Shown: positions 58,111 to 64,000 of the stretch, one piece after another | How positions within the stretch are numbered: position 1 is the first letter of the stretch | Layout: every line of letters begins with the position of its first letter | Assembly: GCA_900491605.1 (NCBI GenBank) | Contig: UESW01003879.1 | Location: forward strand, 1,021,593 to 1,085,592 | Direction: 5' to 3' | DNA: 64,000 nt | Source of the DNA: Calamus simplicifolius | Taxonomy: Eukaryota > Streptophyta > Magnoliopsida > Arecales > Arecaceae | Position numbers and translations under genes: made by a program | The notes under the pieces: generated by a model | What the model saw: the letters and a program-made list of their open reading frames with translations, nothing else | What the model was told of the DNA's origin: nothing | Databases searched by the model: none

Positions 58111-58245
58111 TAGCCGCGCTATGCGCACCAAGGCATTTATGGCCTCATAAAGGCCATGTGCATCTACCTGCTTTAAGGCATTTAATGCCTTATCTCCTTC
58201 CATCATTAAGGCATTTATGGCTGCCGCGTTGCCTCCTAGGCACCT
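58111..58245 (+). repeat. LTR U3 fragment between gag and pol remnants of family C
   Basis: Resembles about 56285-56400 of the family C LTR plus the following GGCATTTATGGCTGCC motif: CCGCGCTATGCGCACC, GGCATTTATGGCCTCATAAA, CTTTAAGGCATTTAATGCC. It sits exactly where most of gag-pol is missing. Confidence 0.75.
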
Positions 58246-58289
58246 TTTGCGTGAGGAAGGATGGCGTCATAAAGCCAAGACAAGGAGTT

Positions 58290-58740
58290 CTTGACTCCAA
58301 GCTTCACAGAAGTCCAACGTCCAGCTTCAACCTCGGCCAGTGGATCTACCGCACCACACAGAGAGTCCCCACAGGCGTAGAAGCTGTCATCCCCGTGGAG
58401 ATAGGACCCCCCTATCCGCGGATGCTATCATGCCTCAAGAGTCAAAGGAAGATCCTTCTCGCCCGACGACCCTGTTCTCCGGAAAGCATCCGTCTCCAAA
58501 CTGCTAGAGCAAGGAAAGCTAGCTCTAAACTGGAAAGGCCCCTATCAAGTGACGGAAGTCATCGGACCTGGCACCTATAAGCTCCAGGATCTGAGCAGGA
58601 AATCCATCCCCCGGACGTGGAACTCGGATAATCTCCCACATTCTTTCAATACAAATCATTATGCACTGCATCGCCAAAGATTGCAAAAAGATATAGATGC
58701 TGCTTACCAATCCTCGGCACGACCGAGCTCCTTGCCTGGA
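58290..58740 (+). pseudogene. Family C integrase C-terminal fragment
   Basis: Segments in more than one frame match the C-terminal integrase of the full-length Tat element: YRTTQRVPTG (cf. YHTTPRAPTG), EAVIPVEIGPPYPR (cf. EAVIPVEIGAPSPR), with the intervening residues deleted, then LNWKGPYQVTEVIGPGTYKL and PRTWNSDNLPHSF (cf. PRTWNADNLRRYY). Frameshifted and truncated, so dead. Followed at once by the tandem arrays. Confidence 0.8.
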
Positions 58741-58744
58741 CAGG

Positions 58745-61285
58745 AATTCTCCGAACCTTGGCAGGGCCAAGTAAAAATTCTTCGAACCTTGGCAGGGCCA
58801 AGTAAAAATTCTCCGAACCTCGGCTGGGCCGAGCAACCAATTCTCCGAACCTTGGCAGGGCCAAGTAAAAATTCTCCGAACCTCGGCTGGGCCGAGCAAC
58901 AAATTCTCCGAACCTTGGCAGGGCCAAGTAAAATATAATCTTGAAGGCTCGACTACAACCAAGTAACGGTCTCCGAACCTTGGCAGTGCCAAGTAAAATA
59001 TAATCTTGAAGGCTCGGCTACAACCGAGTAACGGTCTCCGAACCTTGGCAGTGCCAAGTAAAATATAATCTTGAAGGCTCGGCTACAACCGAGTAACGGT
59101 CTCCGAACCTTGACAGCGCCAAGTAAAATATAATCTTGAAGGCTCGGCATCACCGAGTAATTTATTATTTGAAGCCTCGGTTACAACCAAGCAGCAATTA
59201 ATATTTGGAAGCCTCGGTTGCAACCGAGTAGCATTCTGGAAGGCTCGGCAACACCGAGTAATTTATTATTTGAAGCCTCGGTCACAACCAAGTGGCAATT
59301 AATATTTGAAGCCTCGGTTACAACCGAGTAGCATCTTAGAAGGCTCGGCAACACCGAGTATTTTATTATTTGAAAGCCTCGGTTACAACCGAGTAGCATT
59401 TTGGAAGGCTCGGCAACAACGAGTAATATATTTCTAAAGGCTCGGCAACAACCGAGTAATAAATTCCCAGAGCATCGGCCAAAGACCGAGTGATATATTT
59501 CTGAAGGCTCGGCAACAACCGAGTAATAAATTCATCCATAAAATGGCAATAAGAAGCAGGTCGTATAAATCCTCGGCTGGGCCGAGCAATAAATCTCCGA
59601 ACCTTGGCAGCACCAAGTAAAATATAATCTTGAAGGCTCGGCATCACCGAGTATTTTATTATTTGAAGCCTCGGTTACAACCGAGTAGCATCTTGGAAGG
59701 CTCGGCAACACCGAGTAATTTATTATTTGGAAGCCTCGGTTACAACCGAGTAGCATCTTGAGAAGGCTCGGCAACACCGAGTAATTTATTATTTGAAGCC
59801 TCGGTTACAACGGAGTAGCATTCTGGAAGGCTTGGCATCACCGAGTAATTTATTATTTGAAGCCTCGGTTACAACCAAGCAGCAATTAATATTTGGAAGC
59901 CTCAGTTGCAACCGAGTAGCATTCTGGAAGGCTTGGCATCACCGAGTAATTTATTATTTGAAGCCTCGGTTACAACCAAGCAGCAATTAATATTTGGAAG
60001 CCTCAGTTGCAACCGAGTAGCATTCTTGAAGGCTTCGCATCACCGAGTATTTTATTATTTGAAGCCTCGGTTACAACCGAGTAGCACCTTGGAAGGCTCG
60101 ACAACACCGAGTAATTTATTATTTGAAGCCTCGGTCACAACCGAGTGACAATTAATATTTGAAGCCTCGATTACAACCGAGTAGCATTTTGGAAGGCTTG
60201 GCATCACCGAGTAATTTATTATTTGAAGCCTCGGTTACAACCAAGCAGCAATTAATATTTGGAAGCCTCGGTTACAACCGAGTAGCATCTTGAGAAGGCT
60301 CGGCAACAACCGAGTAATATATTTCTAAAGGCTCGGCAACAACCGAGTAATAAATTCCCAGAGCATCGGCCAAAGACCGAGTGATATATTTCTGAAGGCT
60401 CGGCAACAACCGAGTAATAAATTCATCCATAAAAGTATGCTCTTTCTATACCCATTTTTATTCATTGAATTAAATTCTGTTTTAAAGGCATGCGAAATTC
60501 TTATAACTCTCCTTGAAAGATGCAATAAGAAGCAGGTCGTATAAATCCTCGGCCGGGCCGAGCAACAAATTCTCCGAACCTTGGCAGGGCCAAGTAAAAT
60601 ATTCTCCGAACCTCGGCTGGGCCGAGCAGCAAAATCTCTGAACCTTGGCAGCGCCAAGTAAAATATAATCTTGAAGGCTCGGCATCACCGAGTATTTTAT
60701 TATTTGAAGCCTCGGTTACAACCGAGTAGCATCTTGGAAGGCTCGGCAACACCGAGTATTTTATTATTTGAAGCCTCGGTCACAACCGAGTGGCAATTAA
60801 TATTTGAAGCCTCGGTTACAACCGAGTAGCATTTTTGAAGGCTCGGCAATGCCGAGTAATTTATTTGGAAGCCTCGGTTACAACCGAGTAGCATCGTGGA
60901 AGGCTCGGCAACACCGAGTATTTTATTATTTTGAAGCCTCGGTTACAACCGAGTAGCATCTTGGAAGGCTCGGCAACACCGAGTATTTTATTATTTGAAG
61001 CCTCGGTTACAACCGAGTAGCACCTTGGAAGGCTCGACAACACCGAGTAATTTATTATTTGAAGCCTCGGTCACAACCGAGTGGCAATTAATATTTGAAG
61101 CCTCGGTTGCAACCGAGTAGCATCTTGGAAGGCTCGGCAACACTGAGTATTTTATTATTTGAAAGCCTCGGTTACAACCAAGTAGCATTTTGGAAGGCTT
61201 GGCAACAACCGAGTAATAAATTTCCAGAGCATCGGCAAAAGACCGAGTGATATATTTCTGAAGGCTCGGCAACAACCGAGTAATA
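58745..61285 (+). repeat. Family C tandem array 1: hairpin-bearing units
   Basis: About 2.5 kb. The first part (to about 58935) has ~31-bp units with CTTGGCAGGGCCAAG or CTCGGCTGGGCCGAG. The middle has ~55-64-bp units pairing CTTGGCAGTGCCAAG or CTCGGCAACACCGAG with CTCGGTTACAACCGAG. Variants with CATCGGCCAAAGACCGA occur near 59470, 60365 and 61230. Nearly every unit has one or two inverted repeats whose arms are 5-7 bp. A larger segment with ATTCATCCATAAAA is repeated near 59530, 60420 and 61285. Open frames are by-products. Confidence 0.92.
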
Positions 61286-61410
61286 AATTCATTCATAAAA
61301 GTATGCTCTTTCTAGACCCACTTTTATTCATTGAATTAAGTTTAGTTTTTAAAAGGCCAGCGAAATTTTTATAACTCTTCTTGAAAGTCACAATGAGAAG
61401 CAGGTCATAA

Positions 61411-63180
61411 AAATCCCCGATCAAAGCCGGAGTGCATCTCTTATCATAAAAAGCCCCGGCCAGAGCCGGAGTGCATCTCTCATTATCGGAAGCCCCGGCC
61501 AGAGCCGGAGTGCATCTCTCATTATCGGAAGCCCCAGCCAGAGCCGGAGTGCATCTCTTATTATTAAAAGCCCCGGTCAGAGCCGGAGTGCATCTCTCAT
61601 TATCGGAAGCCCCGGCCAGAGCCGGAGTGCATCTCTCATTATCGGAAGCCCCGGCCAGAGCCGGAGTGCATCTCTTATTATTAAAAGCCCCGGTCAGAGC
61701 CGAAGTGCATCTCTCATTATCGGAAGCCCCGGCCAGAGCCGGAGTGCATCTCTCATTATCGGAAGCCCCGGCCAGAGCCGGAGTGCATCTCTTATTATTA
61801 AAAGCCCCGGTCAGAGCCGGAGTGCATCTCTCATTATCGGAAGCCCCGGCCAGAGCCGGAGTGCATCTCTTATTATTAAAAGCCCCGGTCAGAGCCGGAG
61901 TGCATCTCTCATTATCGGAAGCCCCGGCCAGAGCCGGAGTGCATCTCTCATTATCAGAAGCCTCGGCCAGAGCCGGAGTGCATCTCTTATTATTAAAAGC
62001 CCCGGTCAGAGCCGAGTGCATCTCTCATTATCGGAAGCCCCGGCCAGAGCCGGAGTGCATCTCTTATTATTAAAAGCCCCGGTCAGAGCCGGAGTGCATC
62101 TCTTATTATTAAAAGCCCCGGTCAGAGCCGGAGTGCATCTCTCATTATCGGAAGCCCCGGCCAGAGCCGGAGTGCATCTCTTATTATTAAAGCCCCGGTC
62201 AGAGCCGGAGTGCATCTCTTATTATTAAAAGCCCCGGTCAGAGCCGGAGTGCATCTCTCATTATCGGAAGCCCCGGCCAGAGCCGGAGTGCATCTCTCAT
62301 TATCGGAAGCCCCGGCCAGAGCCGGAGTGCATCTCTTATTATTAAAAGCCCCAGTCAGAGCCGGAGTGCATCTCTCATTATTAAAAGCCCCGGTCAGAGC
62401 CGGAGTGCATCTCTCATTATCGGAAGCCCCGGCCAGAGCCGGAGTGCATCTCTTATTATTAAAAGCCCCGGTCAGAGCCAGAGTGCATCTCTTATTATTA
62501 AAAGCCCCGGTCAGAGCCGGAGTGCATCTCTCATTATCGGAAGCCCCGGCCAGAGCCGGAGTGCATCTCTCATTATCGGAAGCCCCGGCCAGAGCCGGAG
62601 TGCATCTCTTATTATTAAAAGCCCCGGTCAGAGCCGGAGTGCATCTCTCATTATTAAAAGCCCCGGTCAGAGCCGGAGTGCATCTCTCATTATCGGAAGC
62701 CCCGGCCAGAGCCGGAGTGTATCTCTTATTATTAAAAGCCCCAGTCAGAGCCGGAGTGCATCTCTTATTATTAAAAGCCCCGGCCAGAGCCGGAGTGCAT
62801 CTCTTATTACCGAAAGCCCCGGCCAAAGCCGGAGTGCATCTCTTATCATAAAAATCCCCGGCCAGAGCCGGAGTGCATCTCTTATTACCGAAAGCCCCGG
62901 CCAAAGCCGGAGTGCATCTCTCATTACCAAAAGCCCCGGTCAGAGCCGGAGTGCATCTCTCATTATCGGAAGCCCCGGTCAGAGCCGGAGTGCGTCTCTT
63001 ATTATCAAAAGCCCCGGTCAGAGCCGGAGGGCATCACCTATTAACAAAAACCTGGCCAAGACCGAGTGACATGTCGGAACCCTCGGCTAAAGCTGGAGGG
63101 AATTTCTTATTGATCTTCAAAAGCCCCGGCCAGAGCCGGAGTGCATCTCTTACTATCAAAAGCCTCGGCCAATCCGAGTG
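61411..63180 (+). repeat. Family C tandem array 2: 39-bp unit, about 40 copies
   Basis: Unit AGCCCCGGCCAGAGCCGGAG followed by TGCATCTCTCATTATCGGA, 39 bp, with a second version ending TTATTATTAAA and GGTC for GGCC. The versions alternate in short runs, indicating block amplification. The inverted repeat CCGGC/GCCGG is present in most units. The unit is 13 codons, so long open frames (up to 260 codons on the minus strand) run through; no gene inferred. Confidence 0.95.
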
Positions 63181-63393
63181 ATATAGCGCTAAAGCTTCGT
63201 CCCAGCCGGATAATTTCTCGGACACTCTAGTGCAACTAAAGCACCTTATTTTACTTCAGCAAGAGGGCCGCCCAGGCCTTTCTCTAAGCTACACAGAGAT
63301 AAATACTTCCTCTACAGAGGATCGAATGACACGTCCCCTAAATAAGATTGCTCCAGAATTCTACTCCCTATATCCGAAATTACACTTCAGACT
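63181..63393 (+). other. Family C non-coding stretch before the polypurine tract
   Basis: Between array 2 and the tract; no coding signal recognised. Confidence 0.4.
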
Positions 63394-63410
63394 AGGGAGT
63401 GGGGGGCATG
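63394..63410 (+). other. Polypurine tract of family C
   Basis: AGGGAGTGGGGGGCATG directly before the second LTR; similar in layout to AGGGGCGAGGGGGCATC of the full-length Tat element. Confidence 0.8.
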
Positions 63411-64000
63411 TGATGAGGGGTAAAATCGTCATTGCATTGTTGACCGCTCACATCGGCGATGGGGTCGCGCCCAGTCAAAATGCCATGCTGGCGCGACAAG
63501 AGTCTCCTCATTATGAAGAAAGAGAACAAGAGGGAAAAAAGGGCCACGTCATGTGCGTGGGTTCTCCCAAGGGCCCCTTCATTAATATCCGTCAAATCAA
63601 TAAAGTGGAGCATTTAATGGTGCAGAAACGGTCATAATGACTTGGCCAGTATGCCTCAGCAAATATACTTCGGCCTAACATGCCTCGGCAAATATAGTTC
63701 GGCCAATATAGTTCGGCCAACATGCCTCGGTAAATATACTTCGGCCTAACATGCCTCGGAAAATATAGTTCGGCCAATATAGTTCGGCCAATATAGCTCG
63801 GTTTCCGCAACCGCGCTATAACCTTCGCACCAACGTAATTATGGCCTCATAAAGGCCATGTGCATTTACCTACTTTAAGGCATTTAATGCCTTATCTCCT
63901 TCCATCATTAAGGCACCAGTATGCCTCGGCAAATATACTTCGGCCAACCTCAGCGCTTCAGCATAGCTCGGCCATCATAGCTCGGCCAGCCTCAGCCAGC
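63411..64000 (+). repeat. Family C 3' LTR, cut by the window end
   Basis: Starts TGATGAGGGGTAAAATCGTC and follows the 5' LTR with small differences, including about 17 bp (around ACATCGGCGATGGGGTC) absent from 55904-57558 and a shorter piece missing near 63500. The arrays of TTCGGCCAATATAG units begin near 63660. Confidence 0.9.

Larger units (their letters stand above)
55904..64000 (+). mobile_element. Family C Tat-like element, internally deleted, 3' end beyond window
   Basis: LTR at 55904-57558 (TGATGAGGGG...GGCAACA), primer site at 57562-57578, polypurine tract at 63394-63410 and start of the second LTR at 63411. Between them are only the gag N-terminus, an LTR-like fragment, the integrase C-terminus and about 4.4 kb of tandem arrays. 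The pentamer before the element is CATTG (55899-55903); its partner is outside the window. LTR motifs such as GGCATTTATGGCTGCCACGT and GGCCTCATAAAGG are shared with family A, so the two are related. Confidence 0.9.

Noticed and set aside
61293..62904. Open frames of 242 and 260 codons with 13-residue repeats
   Set aside because: The 39-bp unit is a multiple of three, so any stop-free frame stays open across the array. Both strands are open.
61411..63180. CRISPR-like appearance (short regular repeats)
   Set aside because: No unique spacers: units are contiguous. The genome is a plant's, and the array is inside a retrotransposon.

Overview
The window is plant nuclear DNA, and nearly all of it is transposable elements nested in one another. 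Plant origin rests on the element families: a CACTA/En-Spm element with a TNP2-type transposase, Ty3/gypsy elements of the Tat type (a second, archaeal-type RNase H and an antisense ORF downstream of pol), an Ac-like hAT, a plant-type LINE with zf-RVT and RNase H domains, and TTTAGGG-like repeats. The GC-rich LTRs hint at a monocot, but the species cannot be named. No confident host gene was found.

Layout. 5-10110: a complete but decayed CACTA element with a 3-bp target duplication (CTA). It carries captured telomere-like DNA, an 18S rDNA fragment and an RNase H-like fragment, and it sits inside the gag of a degenerate Tat-type gypsy copy (10111-14203). 14204-19858: unassigned AT-rich DNA. 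19859-29825: a non-autonomous LTR retrotransposon (family A, minus orientation). Its 5' LTR is split by a 5.26-kb hAT (24228-29484), which contains a 615-bp hAT-type MITE (27720-28334). 30215-31826: a 5'-truncated LINE. 33665-45010: a full-length Tat-type element with two LTRs, a gag-pol broken by four nonsense codons and one frameshift, a 99-bp tandem array, and an antisense three-exon ORF that still reads through (about 689 codons). 45393-52661: a MITE-like element split by a family A solo LTR (45657-52548, exact 5-bp target duplication), itself split by a second non-autonomous LTR element (family B, 46302-51866). 52662-55903: unassigned DNA with two G-boxes, a threefold ~355-bp repeat and a possible MITE. 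55904 to the window end: a third Tat-like element (family C), internally deleted to gag start plus integrase end, followed by about 4.4 kb of tandem arrays and a second LTR that leaves the window.

How they relate. The full-length Tat element and family A share nearly the same primer-binding site and polypurine tract, and families B and C have variants of the same primer site. The simplest reading is an autonomous Tat lineage with several non-autonomous partners. Their internal non-coding regions, and the LTRs of the full-length copy, hold tandem arrays whose monomers contain short inverted repeats. Between arrays the arm sequence changes while pairing is kept. This, and the intact antisense gene inside a dead gag-pol element, are the two signals most worth following.
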